A stretch of DNA of 27,753 nucleotides from Hypsibius dujardini (GCA_001579985.1 LRSR01002446.1:1-27753), one strand, 5' to 3'; numbered from the stretch's first letter, positions 11,632-21,362 are shown. Notes: generated by a model not told the origin, from the sequence alone. Numbers and translations: made by a program.

Positions 11632-13001
11632 GCCTGGCTGCCTGTCTCTGCCAGTCTGCTTGTCTAGCTTTGTCGGCTTGCCGCTTGCCTGCTCACCGGC
11701 CTGCGTTCGGCCTTAATGGTTTCAGCTCGTCAGTGTGTCACGTGACGGAAACCCAAGAATTCATACCAAGAATCTTTCCATCCATCGGCACGGAAACACT
11801 TACTGAGTCAGAGATTGCAAGCCGCGCTGCTTCAGCCGGACTTCCGTGTCGATCTGGCGTAGCTCGCGCTGCAGTCGTGTCACCCGCGACTTTGCAAGGG
11901 CAACGTCGGCTTTCAGCAAGTCAACATCGTAGCGCGCATAGTTTGAGGTGTTAGAGCAAACTGCAGACAGAGAGAAGCGGGAAAAAATGAAAAACATAAT
12001 GATCAGTACAAGAGAGCGACAACACATAGACAAAGACATGAATTTCAAGGCGGGCGATATGTAATCCGCTGTCCGTCACAGCTACCACTTACGGCTCTGC
12101 TTCGATCCCCCGAAATGGTCCAGTCGCTGGTTGAGCTGATCGAAGTCGTCCTGCGCCAGCCGGAGACGCTGCTCCTTAACGCCGTAAATCTCTCGTTTTG
12201 CCTAGGGAAAATATAACAAGATAAACAATCCGAAAATCAACCAATCAACCAAATACATCAATCAATCGGATGATCAAAAGACAAATTTGCAGCTAATAAA
12301 GAGCCAATCAATCAAGAGAAATACGCTTTCAAAACATCGAATTTTATGTTTTGCAATTCTAAATAAAAAGCCTCTCTTCACGAAGTTAAAAGGGCCTTTT
12401 AAACATATTTAAACATAATAGCGAGATCAGCATACGCACATCGAGATCATCTTGAGCAGTGTGCAGGTAGTCCTTGAGCATTTCCTCCTGCATCGTCTTC
12501 CACTTTTCACGGGGATCCTCCATGTGGTTGGTTTCTATTTGAGAGAGAACGGACAAAAATAAAACATATTTCTTAAACAAAATTCCGGTTTTATCGGCGT
12601 TGTCGCTGCCTTTTCGTTCGTACTGGTATTGTGGTTGATGAAGTAGATGCCAACTTTAGGGTCATAGGCACGCTCCCATCCGGTGGGCAGTTCGTCGCCG
12701 GCGCAGTCGGAGAATGCGGTGGGCTGGGCGACTCTGCTGTGTGGAAAAGACAAAAGAGGCACTTGAACTATTGCGCCGAGAATACACACAGTCACTCTCA
12801 TCATCCGTCAGGTCTAGGAGTGGCTATTAATAACGGGCTTTAGCAAAATTTATGGCCATATGAGAGCCGCAAGACCGCAATTATCGGCATCTTTCACAAC
12901 TACTATTTTTGGCGTGGAAACCGAAGACGCTTAAACTGACCCCGGTGGTCAGGCCACCGCAATCTGACGTTTAAAGCAAAAGGACGAGACAATGGTGGGA
13001 C

Positions 13002-13047
<46 letters not shown>

Positions 13048-14778
13048 AGCTGTCTGTCTGTCTGTCTGTCTGCCTGTCTGTTCGTCTGGCTTCTTGCCAA
13101 GGTGTTTGTCTGGCCGTCTCCTTGTCGATCTGATCCTGTCTGCCTAAATGACTACAAGTCTGTCTGACTGTCTGTCTCCCCCTTGTCTGCCTTCTTTTCG
13201 ATGTAACCATTTACGAATCCACCGACTAATAGGCCTCACAGCCGTCTTGAAGGAGGTGTCCCCCAGTATCAACAGTCACCCACGAACATACAACGACAAC
13301 AACAATAATTCATAATACTACTTTGCCGCCGGAGGCTCAACTTGACATGCTTCTCGAAAACGACAAAAAAGTTACCCCCCTTTCATGTCTGTCATCAATA
13401 ACGTGAACGCCAGCATAAGGCCGGCGTCGTGCGTGAGGAATTTGTCGGTGTGGCTGTATGGAGGTATTTTAGTATTTTTCGTGCGCTGTAGCTATGAGGG
13501 AAAGAAAACGTGGGGCAATTTCATATCATAAAAGCGTGGCGAACAAAATTGTCGATTAACATTCCTGTCGGGTTTTTCACACCGCCGAACACGCCTCCCG
13601 CAACGGAGAGGTCTCCGTCGTCTTCATTCGAGTACGACTCGCTCGGCCCGTCGGCAGATTCCTACACTCGTATCTTCCGGCACAAACCGTAGTAATGATC
13701 CTTCGCAAAACACAAAAGTACGGTTTCTTTCTGGAAAAACTTCAAGCTTGCATTGATCAATCAAGTAGTCAATCAATCATTTATTCAATTACAGAACGAA
13801 TCAAATAGAGCAAAAACAACCCAATCAAGCAAGCAACCGTCAGCGTGGTTTGGCTGACCACTCCAAAATCACCGGCCAATCGATAATCAATCAATAGAAA
13901 CAGTCCAGTAAATTTAACTAATCAACAATCAATTGAAGGGCATAATAACACATAGCAAATCACAATCAATCAACGGAAACGACGACATAGAAACAGCCAA
14001 TCAGCAATCAATCGATGGAAACAGTGACACAAAGTGTTCAATTAACAATCGATCTAAGGACACGTAGAAAAACATCAAATCAACAATCAATCAATCGAAA
14101 CAATGAAACATTGCTCAACTGTGAAACTCAAAGAAATCAATCAAATGAACGGCGCAATCGATGTGAAGTGGGACTTTTTTCAATCCGTAGCTGCGGACAG
14201 GGGCTTAATTGTTTAGTTGTGATTGTGACAAGCCTCATTAGGACGCCTTGTGGCGTAGCTCGCACACGCTGAGGAATGTACGAGAAAGGCGGAATGGAAT
14301 GTCAGCGAACACAATGGGAGTCTAGTGCTGAATGTGTTACGACGGTCTGTCGTATTTTTATTATATACACCACGCAAGTAAAGCATTTCACTTCCACCAT
14401 GCACACACACACACAAAAACGACATCTTCGAACTTCTGCCACCGTCTGCTGCCTGACTGACTGTCGGACTCTGAGGTCGACCGCGGCGTGTAATCCGATC
14501 CGTTTATCCACTTCAACCGGACTCAACTGTCATGGGTGAAGTGAAATGCCGGCTCCAAGTGCAGAGCACGGGAAAAACGCAATTACTACAATATATTAAT
14601 ACCAGCCACAGAAAATGATTGTTTATTAATTTAAGGATCTGGACGACAAATGTCTGTCTGTCTGTTTGTCTGTCTGTTTGTCTGGCTGTCTGTCTGGTTG
14701 TCTGTCTGGCTGTCTATTAGTTTGCCAGTTTGCCTGTCTGTCTGTCTGTCTGTCTGTCTGTCTGCCTGTCTGTCTGCC

Positions 14779-14817
<39 letters not shown>

Positions 14818-16592
14818 TAGTCTGTCTGTCGTCTGCCTGCATGCCTGAATGCCTGTCTGTTTATCTGCCTGTCTATCGACCTGCCTGACTATCTGCTTGC
14901 TACAGGAACCTATTATTTTAATTATTCCTCATTTACACCCATCAAGAGCCAAACCATCGTTTAAATTTCCGCATTCCGAAAACGACTCTCCCTCTCTCCC
15001 AATAACAAATAAATAAACGCTAAATTAATATGCCATTTCTGCGGCGGCCCTCCCGACATTATACAGACACACTACTACTCTCGCGTTCTCTCCTTTACAA
15101 TCGCAAATTCCATAGCGTGCGTTCAAGAACTCGAGTATTGTGTGCGGGTACGATCGAGGCAGGTTGTTAAAAAAGAGATTGAGCGAACACTAATAAAATT
15201 CTCCGCAATGGAATTTTTATTAAAAATGCCAAGTGCGCGAGTGCGGTATTTGTTTTGCCGAATAATAATGAAGAGAGAGAGAGAGAGAGAGACGGACAAA
15301 ACTGCGAGTCGTACCTGAAAAGTAATCTGACCATCACTCAAAACACGAGCGAACAATTAGTCCTCACCGCATACCATCAACTCGAACAAGATATCAAGCT
15401 CTCTTTTACAATACGTCAAAGTGTCATTATGTCAATATAGTTGGTGCGTCTAATAAACGTCGCGAAAAAATGCGGCTAAATACAGAAGTGCATTCTTCGG
15501 ACACACGGACAAAGGTGAGGTTCAGGTACGCGGTGCACACACATACACACACACACATAGACACACACACACATATGACAGTATTCGATGAGAATAAATT
15601 TAATGACATTTTTTTTCTACACTCCCCAAACGACATTCCTCAAGGGGGGCCACCCTTCATTTTTCATTAAATCACTCACGGCCACGTCTTATCCTTTATC
15701 CTTTATTATTTACTTATTAGTACAGTTGTATTGCCACGCCCCCCCCCTGCAAGGCATTTCACTTCAATAAAGGATCACAAAAGATATTATATAAATGAAT
15801 ATGAATATATTCATAACGGAAAGAATAATTAAAATTTCAGCTTCTTTTTCATAATTTTTATATTACAACTTTATAATTAAAAGATAACAAAAGATAATTA
15901 AATTTGGGTGCCAATTTTATTAAAAATGATCTGTGACTTCTGGGACAATATTCACGTACATATCAAATTATCAAGATGCACTTGAGGATTGGAGGGTGAT
16001 TGTGATTGATGTCGAGGCAGATGGGTGGTAAGTAAGCTGGTATCACTTAAAATTCCAATGTCGGTGGATGCCTATCGGAAAATGTGTCTGTATCTATCTA
16101 CACACGCTATTTGAAATTCTGGCGATAAAACTGCACACAAACTCGATTCTGTGTGCAGTGCCTGGAATGTCCATTTCTCAAGCACAGAAGAAGCAGAAGT
16201 ATCTGCTCTTGTCACACTGTGCACCGATAAGTGTCCCACGTAAAACACATCACAAATCTGAACCAAGATCCACCTAAATTTAGATATACAGAATTAATCA
16301 GCAAACAATTTCGGTGGCAATCATTTTTTTTAAAAATCCAAAAACCTACACTGCATTAAAAATGTTCCGCCATAATTGATGTCATAACATAAAATAAATA
16401 AATATTCCGTATAATTATTTTTTATTTTACTAATTTCATCACATAATTTTTTTCCACAAACTAACAACGTAACTTGTAAGAGAAACAGAGAGACAGACAG
16501 ACAGACAGAGAGACAGAGAGACAGAGAGACAGAGAGACAGAGAGACAGACAGATACACAGACAGACAGAGACAGACAGACAGAGACAGAGAG

Positions 16593-16625
<33 letters not shown>

Positions 16626-17977
16626 GAGAGGGAGAGATAGACGGCACGGTCAGCGTAATCCAAGCTCACATCCAAATCACTTCACGTTCACGAGCGCGCC
16701 ATGCAGAAGGTCAACGCCCAACACATTTCACCATCATAATCATTTCCAAACATAATACTGCCCCTTGCTGATTTTGCGGGGGCCTCCCTTTGTCGTGTCC
16801 CGAGCACCGTGTGGCTATATACTTGAACAAAGGCAAAACGGATCAAGACGCCAGTATCACAACGATCCGTTTCAAATTTGAAATCGCTTCAAGCCGGCGA
16901 CACAGACAAAAGGGGGAAACTGACCATCTGGTCAGCACATTTTAAATTCTGAGAATTTATCAAGGCAACGCTGCGTGTAACGGCCCTATTAAAATGTAAA
17001 ACGGCCCTCCTGTACAATATCGCTCGATTAAGTGTTCATCCACAGAGCTGGTCGCGCAAATTAGCGTTAACGGAAATCAACTGATCAATCAACAAGACCC
17101 ACGGACTGACCAATCAAACAACGCGTTGGTCAATCAACCATTGGAACACTTGATTGGCCAATACAACAATCAACTGGCTTTTTATGTGACTCACAAGAAA
17201 TTAAACTAAAAAAAATTAGTTAGGAGTTACGATTTCATCCTTCGAGATTCAAGTAGGGAAATTAAATTTATTAGATTTAGATTAAATTCAGATTGCAGTT
17301 TTTTATTAATAAAAAATAAATTAACATTAAAAATGCTCGGTAACAAGTTTTTCGGTTGCCTAAATGATTTATGTATTTTAAGTTTCTAACGCGAGAGTCG
17401 AGTTGACCGACAATCACAAAAGTCGACATTTCGTCCCTGCTGCTCATCAGAGAGCTCGCGTTATCAGTACCGCATTCCGCGCATATCCACGGCAAACAGA
17501 AGAAGACATTTTTCCCGAATATAGCGTAAAATAAAAGCCCCGATAAGATAGCAATAAACCGGCGCGTTATTATTAATAATCAACAACACAGACGACACTA
17601 AAAAATTTACATTTTATTATTGATAAATGCTCGGGGGTAGAGGAAAATTGGGAAAGAGCAAACGGCGGAAACATCAACAACCGGTAAAAGCTCAAATACG
17701 ACTCGTTTTCTGCACCATCTGTTCCGGCGCCAGCTCAAGAAATATTTTCAACACAGTGAGATCGTAAAGGGAACTGAACGCATGATCCACTGGTCAGTCA
17801 GTCAGACATTCCAATCTTTGTCTTGACTTAGTATTGTTATTCCACCGTCTGCCCAATAATAACATTTTCCCTCTCGAAAAAGAAGACGTTATCTGTCTTT
17901 CTGTCTGACTGTCTGCCTATCTGTCTGTCTGTAACTCTACCTGCATGCCTGTCCGTCCATCGGCCTGTCTGTCTGCC

Positions 17978-18014
<37 letters not shown>

Positions 18015-18479
18015 GCCTGTCTATCTGTCTACCCGTCTGGCTGCTTGCCTGTCTGCGGATTACAGGCCCTAACCCCCACAAACACATGCGCTGATGCGCA
18101 AGGAGAAAACTGTTTGTGACGAGGTCACAAAAAATGCTCGCCGCTGCAACCACCTATTCAGACATTGAGTGTGGCAAACCACAGGCAAAGAGCAGACCGC
18201 ACGGCCTCCACGGCGCGAGCTTCCACGACGGACCAACAACTCTCTCGTCCGTTCCATTCGGTTGAGACGGATCTCATCTCGCAAAGACCGACGACGCAGA
18301 CGACACGGATGGCAATTTATCCGTTGTACGCATTCTTGACGTGAGGAAAGAATGCGGTTCCACAAGGTATGCCCTGCCGATTGAGGTAGATCGTCGATGG
18401 AATGTCGACGGTGTGGCGTGGTGGTGGTGGTCGGTGAGAGATGCCGATGGTGTGCGTGGGGCAGGCTTCTTCGAATAAT

Positions 18480-18510
<31 letters not shown>

Positions 18511-20687
18511 TCCATTCTCGCTGCACATGGATAAACTTGCAACACTGCAGAAAAAAAAACGGAAAGGTAAATGCAAGACGGTTCACACTGTACAGAACAG
18601 AGGTAAGACTGAAGGAATGAAGACAAAATGCGCACTGCAAAACCAACAACCACCCATCATGGTGACCATTTTTCGTACATACCTGGAAATTATCCGCTTT
18701 TCGCGTGTCATCAGCGAGATGTTTGGACGTCGTGTTGTTTGGGACAGCTGGGTTCTTGTCCATTCAGCCGAACGGTGTGGACTTGTCCAAACTCCAGTGC
18801 GGTTTGCGGTCTCTTAGACAAGGGACTCCCTTATTTGCCCACACGAACGGAATCAATCACCCGGTTTGAGAAGTAAATATTTTTCAGACATGTCTAAGGC
18901 AGATTATAATTGATGGCAAAAAGCAAACGAGGCTCACCGAAAACAGAAAAATGGCAGCACACCCAGAAACCATCAAAAATGGGGCTTAACTAATCAATCA
19001 ATTGTTCAATCAACTGTAAGCGTGACCAAGAAAGCACTAAAGACCATTACAATATCTTCCCTTCCATGCGTGTAATTTCTTCCCTTCCTGGTCTCCTCAT
19101 TTTCTCAAATTTTTTCTACGGAGTGATTATATTTCATGCAACTGGAACAGATGTAACCGGTAAAAAGACGCTCAAAACCGCACAAAGAGGGAAAGCAACA
19201 GGTGGCAGTACCTCAGCAAGCAAGCAGTCAATCAAGCAAAAGAAATACCGCTAAAGTCATCCAATCAAAAGTTACAGTCAATCAACGTATCACTCAACAG
19301 ACTGAATGAAGCAGCGCCATTTTCCCTTCTTTCTCGAATCAATAGACGAAATTTCACCTCAAGTGAAACAAATTCAACCTTCAGTTGCGCCAGAGAAGGC
19401 CGACCACGTACACAGACAGACTTACAGACACACAGGCAGGTAGGCAGGTGGGCAGAGAGCCAGACAGGCAGGTAGGCAGCCAGGCAGCCAGACAGGCAGG
19501 TAGGCAGGCAGGTAGGCAGACACACAGACACACAAGCAGGTAGGCAGACACAGACAAGACAGAAAGACACACATACAGACATACAGGCAGGCAGACGGAC
19601 AGACAGGCAGGCAAGAAGACGCAAACAGGCAGCTGACCGAGCGGACTCTGGAACCATACCGCAACGCGGTTTCGACCTCTCGACCATCTCTCACCACTCT
19701 TCGCAATCTCCTCCACACGTGATGTCGATGAAAAATCCAATCAGCCAACCGGAATGCCTTAGCAAAGAACAGAGACGGAGCTTGTGGAATGCCAATGGCG
19801 AGAGATAAGTGTCTGGGGGTCCCTTTGTCGTTTTATTGTCACGCCATGTAGGCGCAAGACTAAAGGGCGACGACAGCTCAACATTCCATCTTCTTGTACG
19901 CTCTTTGATATTTCTCCACGCGTCAGTAATAAGGCATTCCTAAAACGATAACACGCAGACACACTCCAAGTCCTCCAATCGGATTAGATTTGATTGTCCG
20001 CGGCGGAAGAAGCGTCATTCGGGAGTCGAAGATAACCCCCGGAGGTCGAAACAAGAAGCAGCACACAGCGGTCAATGGATTGATTGATTGATTGAAAAAA
20101 CAAAATATCTCTCTTTTCCGGTTTTCTCTTTTCTTTCACTACAAATCTACAATTCACTGATTTGTTGTGAAAAATATAAACTTTTAACTTTCTAAAAAAA
20201 GTAATAGACCAAAAGAAAACAAAAACGAAGCTCGCAAATCATACTCAAGTGGTTGTGTAGGCAAATGCATCACAATCATCTCGCTGATTGATTGATTGGA
20301 GCGCAAATCTTCCCATCCCATGAATCTGCGTTCTTTTCCCCTAATACCAATTTGCCTCACGAACACGAATGCAATTCCAAACAAACATGCTTTAAACTTG
20401 TTCCAAAACTAGTGCAATATTTAACAATTAGTTTACTGCAAGGTCGTACGCCAATTTTGACGTAATATAGCCAAGTTCAGCCACCTAATTATAGAAAAAC
20501 CCTAGATTTTGGCCGAACTTGGCGAACACACTCATTAAACCACTCACCGTTGTCGTGGATCCACCCACGTGGTAAGTTTGTTGGTATGATCGACGAAGAA
20601 AATCTTCCCGTCGACATCCTGCGCGACGACCCAGCCTTCGGGGAGGTCACTGTAATCGTCGCTGATCGCTTCTGCGGAATCGACCAT
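3552..20687 (-). CDS. WWC1 (kibra): KIBRA / WWC-family scaffold protein, complete, 20 coding exons
   Basis: KIBRA is a cortical scaffold that activates Hippo signalling with Merlin and Salvador and also binds aPKC. Coding exons, 5' to 3': 20548-20687, 12624-12736, 12440-12534, 12093-12201, 11804-11960, 11206-11482, 10907-11058, 10208-10462, 9897-10059, 9463-9615, 8837-9186, 8433-8580, 7670-7849, 6644-6847, 6084-6301, 5815-5935, 5094-5389, 4475-4856, 4072-4190, 3552-3828. The total is 3909 nt (1302 residues plus stop), and every junction keeps frame at GT-AG sites. The start ATG sits in ACCATGG and leads straight into WW1. Domains: WW1 residues 15-45, WW2 63-93, coiled coils about 117-432, Ser-rich linker about 433-704, C2 about 712-850, acidic block about 940-965, conserved C-terminal block about 1048-1215. 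Human KIBRA has 1113 residues; the linker and tail are longer here. The exon 15 donor (6084) is the least certain junction. A 5' non-coding exon may lie above 20687. Confidence 0.95.
4229..4453. repeat. Tandem block of about 94-110 bp in KIBRA intron 18
   Basis: The word CCCGAGTGACAGGCAGAC occurs at 4231, 4341 and 4435, and the CAGA-type sequence between copies is closely similar, so a block of about 100 bases is duplicated. The first interval is 16 bases longer through four extra CAGA-type words. The block ends about 20 bases from the exon 18 donor. Confidence 0.85.
4913..5070. repeat. CAGA array in KIBRA intron 17
   Basis: Imperfect CAGA/CAAA tetranucleotides on the + strand, therefore TCTG-type on the KIBRA sense strand. 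The array fills most of the 237-base intron. Nothing else is visible in it. Confidence 0.8.
5094..5935 (-). CDS. WWC1 (kibra): KIBRA exons 16-17: acidic segment and DKETNT motif
   Basis: Exons 5815-5935 and 5094-5389. The joined sequence reads FDEFD, then [18 protein letters not shown], equivalent to the Glu-rich stretch of vertebrate KIBRA, followed by [11 protein letters not shown], where vertebrates have VDKETNTE. The Ser-rich part after this ([10 protein letters not shown]) is variable. Exon 16 is entered in phase 2 and only one frame is open, which confirms the phase. Exon 17 ends GC|GTAAGT. Confidence 0.88.
5450..5785. repeat. CAGA array in KIBRA intron 16
   Basis: Degenerate CAGA-type words fill most of the 425-base intron between exons 16 and 17, in TCTG orientation on the sense strand. 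No gene or other element is seen. Confidence 0.75.
6084..7849 (-). CDS. WWC1 (kibra): KIBRA exons 13-15: C2 domain
   Basis: Exons 7670-7849, 6644-6847 and 6084-6301. VAGDSGV at the start equals the vertebrate sequence. The C2 beta-sandwich follows: [73 protein letters not shown]. In mammals this atypical C2 domain binds phosphoinositides. Exons 13 and 14 are whole-codon exons (60 and 68 codons, phase 0 to 0). Exon 15 must end in phase 2 to join exon 16; the best site is GA|GTGCGA at 6084, a weak donor. The region after C2 is not conserved, so an extra small exon cannot be excluded. Confidence 0.85.
6391..6603. repeat. TCTG / TGCC / CGTC arrays in KIBRA intron 14
   Basis: Three tetranucleotide types follow each other: TGTC with TGCC words (6391-6508), CGTC/TCCG words (about 6520-6561) and TGTC again. 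The array begins about 40 bases from the exon 14 donor. Its orientation is opposite to the array in intron 13. Confidence 0.85.
7021..7422. repeat. KIBRA intron 13 repeat block: CAGA array between two direct repeats
   Basis: The 822-base intron 13 holds a CAGA array at about 7150-7336. A 20-base sequence (ATCGATAATCACATCAACT and a near copy) occurs at 7021-7040 and 7404-7422, on both sides of the array. Nothing else is recognised between 6848 and 7669. Confidence 0.6.
7873..8140. mobile_element. TA-flanked MITE with 29-bp terminal inverted repeats in KIBRA intron 12
   Basis: The left end starts CTGCACGCTCCCGATCTCAA and the right end is its reverse complement. About 29 bases match with one difference, and TA directly flanks both sides (7871-7872 and 8141-8142). 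The body is 268 bp without coding capacity. It makes up nearly half of intron 12, and its left edge is 23 bases from the exon 13 acceptor. The remaining intron (8143-8432) is AT-rich with nothing else recognised. Confidence 0.85.
8433..10059 (-). CDS. WWC1 (kibra): KIBRA exons 9-12: Ser/Gly-rich linker
   Basis: Exons 9897-10059, 9463-9615, 8837-9186 and 8433-8580 encode about residues 433-704. The segment is low-complexity: [13 protein letters not shown] matches the SSRGSL motif of vertebrate KIBRA, and the rest (Ser, Gln, Thr runs) is poorly conserved. It is longer than in vertebrates. Exon 12 has two adjacent acceptors three bases apart, GGAG at 8584-8587 and GCAG at 8581-8584. I used the downstream CAG; the other adds one Ser. 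Confidence 0.85.
9690..9875. repeat. CAGA array in KIBRA intron 9
   Basis: A perfect CAGA run (about 9690-9722) grades into degenerate words and continues to within about 20 bases of the exon 9 donor. It is TCTG-type on the sense strand. Confidence 0.85.
10208..12201 (-). CDS. WWC1 (kibra): KIBRA exons 4-8: coiled-coil region
   Basis: Exons 12093-12201, 11804-11960, 11206-11482, 10907-11058 and 10208-10462 encode about residues 117-432. Landmarks matching [59 protein letters not shown] and [14 protein letters not shown] short glutamine run (QQQQQHQH) sits in exon 6. Heptad-type Leu spacing supports coiled coils, which in the family mediate homo- and heterodimerisation. The serine at SQTDISG lies in a context conserved with vertebrates. 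Confidence 0.92.
10463..10906. other. KIBRA intron 7, CAATCA-rich
   Basis: The 444-base intron contains many scattered CAATCAA and CAATCAACTGAC words and an AT-rich stretch. It has no gene, tetranucleotide array or inverted element. Confidence 0.7.
11591..11690. repeat. TCTG array in KIBRA intron 5
   Basis: A perfect TGTC run (11591-11631) followed by degenerate copies. It is CAGA-type on the sense strand. The rest of the 321-base intron is unremarkable. Confidence 0.85.
12440..12736 (-). CDS. WWC1 (kibra): KIBRA exons 2-3: WW2 domain and start of first coiled coil
   Basis: Exon 2 (12624-12736) and exon 3 (12440-12534) join at a phase-1 site with a weak donor, A|GTACGA. The result reads [16 protein letters not shown], then [17 protein letters not shown]2 keeps its first Trp (67), but the second Trp position is Met (89). 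Vertebrate KIBRA has Ile there, so the lack is a family trait and not damage. Exon 3 continues into [14 protein letters not shown], the conserved start of the helical region. Its donor is GTGCGT. Confidence 0.92.
13004..13088. repeat. TCTG microsatellite, intron 1
   Basis: Near-perfect TGTC repeats on the + strand, interrupted once by CAGC, with a degenerate tail to about 13190. This is the array nearest to exon 2. Confidence 0.9.
13510..13692 (+). CDS. Unassigned 60-codon ORF, possible exon, antisense to KIBRA intron 1
   Basis: The frame from about 13562 to the TAG at 13690 reads [16 protein letters not shown], then [17 protein letters not shown]. The DNA here is GC-richer than its AT-rich surroundings and codon third positions are mostly G or C, which looks like coding sequence. 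Against this, no good acceptor precedes it (the nearest AG is at about 13531-13532), the first ATG at 13510 adds unlike sequence, and no family is recognised. It could be a terminal exon of a nested + strand gene or chance. Confidence 0.2.
   Translation: MGQFHIIKAWRTKLSINIPVGFFTPPNTPPATERSPSSSFEYDSLGPSADSYTRIFRHKP
14651..14900. repeat. TCTG array, intron 1
   Basis: Long TGTC/TGCC array on the + strand; perfect runs at about 14740-14764 and 14776-14814, degenerate outside these. Confidence 0.9.
16487..16637. repeat. AGAC/AGAG mixed array, intron 1
   Basis: AGACAGAC and AGAGAGAC words alternate, giving 8-base as well as 4-base periodicity, unlike the purer CAGA arrays elsewhere. Confidence 0.85.
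17388..17462 (-). ncRNA. Hammerhead-ribozyme-like motif, probably retroelement relic
   Basis: On the - strand, CTGATGA (17450-17444) is followed after 11 bases by GAAA (17432-17429) and later by a GTC triplet. The whole is enclosed by 8-base complementary arms (AACGCGAG at 17462-17455, CTCGCGTT at 17395-17388). This order fits a type I hammerhead. However, the 11 bases between the core blocks do not form a convincing stem II, and stem III is poor. Similar CTGATGA...GAAA sequences are known in Penelope-like retroelements. A decayed copy, or chance, is likely. Confidence 0.3.
17891..18055. repeat. TCTG array, intron 1
   Basis: TGTC/TGCC words on the + strand with a perfect core at about 17980-18014. 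Confidence 0.85.
18274..18763 (-). CDS. Possible two-exon nested ORF in KIBRA intron 1 (unassigned)
   Basis: An ATG at 18763, directly preceded by an in-frame TGA, opens 27 codons ([16 protein letters not shown]...) ending in a strong donor, TTTCCAG|GTATGT (exon 18683-18763). A possible acceptor (CGAAG at 18469-18473, after a GT microsatellite and TTTATTATT) leads in frame to 64 codons rich in Ser, Thr and His, ending in TGA at 18274 (exon 18274-18468). The joined product would be 91 residues. No family is recognised, other frames on both strands are also open, and the acceptor is weak, so this is only a candidate. Confidence 0.2.
19410..19632. repeat. CAGA / GGCA array, intron 1
   Basis: Degenerate array rich in AGGCAGGT and CAGACACA words on the + strand, TCTG/TGCC on the sense strand. 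It is the array nearest to exon 1. Confidence 0.85.
20469..20526. repeat. Hairpin beside the KIBRA exon 1 donor
   Basis: TAGCCAAGTTCAGCCA (from about 20469) and TGGCCGAACTTGGCGA (to about 20526) are complementary over about 15 bases with one mismatch, around an AT-rich loop of about 26 bases. The hairpin lies about 20 bases into intron 1 on the - strand. Confidence 0.6.
20548..20687 (-). CDS. WWC1 (kibra): KIBRA exon 1: start codon and WW1 domain
   Basis: The exon encodes 46 codons plus two bases and ends before GTGAGT. WW1 shows DLPEGW (first Trp, residue 19), the aromatic pair FF (30-31), H34 and TTWVDPR (second Trp, 41), so it is a complete WW fold able to bind PPxY partners. In KIBRA proteins these include LATS and angiomotin-type ligands (family knowledge). 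The neighbouring exon is about 7.8 kb downstream, by far the largest intron of the gene. Confidence 0.93.
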
Positions 20688-21324
20688 GGTCGTTGCTCCA
20701 ACCAATCAATCAATCAGTCGCTAAGCAAGGGCAGTTGGTTAAATCCAATTCACAAAATTCGCGGCGATTTGCTCCCCTGTAAATCCACATTGTATTTCCA
20801 TTTCTAATGATGAACAATCGTTAAATCCATAATGAAGAAAAAATTCCAGCGATATGATGGCATGTTTTGGAGATAATATTTCCGTTCGGCAGTTTGGCGA
20901 AGGAGAGAAAAATATTTTCGCTGCAGTGAGTCTGAGTGAGCAAATTGCGTGGACGACAGTTTGTTTCGCTGGCGGTCAGCGAGCAAGACACAGCGGAGAC
21001 AGAAAGAATGGAATGTGGAATGGCTCCACCCACCGGGTGACTCATCGACCAGTCGACGCAGCCGGGCCCGTTTAGTACACACCTAGTTTTGGCCGGCGCA
21101 TTTGATAGCTGCAAAGTTGAAATTAACGTTGGATTTTCATTTATTTTTCATGTCGAATACGGCTAATTTTTTACTGTATTTATTGGCAAGAAATTGTTTT
21201 TGCGAATGCTAGGAATTAAAACGAATATATTTTTTTATTTTACTTACACTTGGCTGTAATGCTACGCTGACCGAGTTAGAGCCCTTGTGTTGAGTCCCTT
21301 AGCGTAAGAGGCGACGCCAGAAGT

Positions 21325-21362
21325 GACTCGAACTGGGTCAGCTCAGCATTAGGGCCACGAGA
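21325..21362 (-). mobile_element. SINE-like fragment with A- and B-box-like motifs
   Basis: On the - strand TGGCCCTAATGCTGAG (A-box-like, 21357-21342) is followed by GTTCGAGTC (B-box-like, 21333-21325). The boxes are closer together than in a tRNA, so if SINE-derived the head is shortened. It resembles the copy at 22215-22352. Confidence 0.35.

Larger units (their letters stand above)
12737..20547. other. KIBRA intron 1, about 7.8 kb
   Basis: No conserved exon is found between the exon 1 donor and the exon 2 acceptor. Contents: arrays at 13004-13088, 14651-14900, 16487-16637, 17891-18055 and 19410-19632; a CAATCA-rich tract at 13740-14150; small GA and CA microsatellites (15272-15292, 15535-15575, 18482-18510); a possible exon at 13510-13692; an ORF-dense patch at 18070-18860; a hammerhead-like motif at 17388-17462; a hairpin at 20469-20526. 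The stretches 14900-16440 and 16640-17380 are AT-rich and featureless apart from one short hairpin (16131-16160). Confidence 0.7.

Noticed and set aside
12624-12736. Defective WW2 domain because the second Trp is missing
   Set aside because: Vertebrate KIBRA also lacks this Trp, so it is a family trait.
18700-18730. Second hammerhead core (CTGATGA...GAAA, - strand)
   Set aside because: Only five bases separate the two core blocks, too few for stem II.
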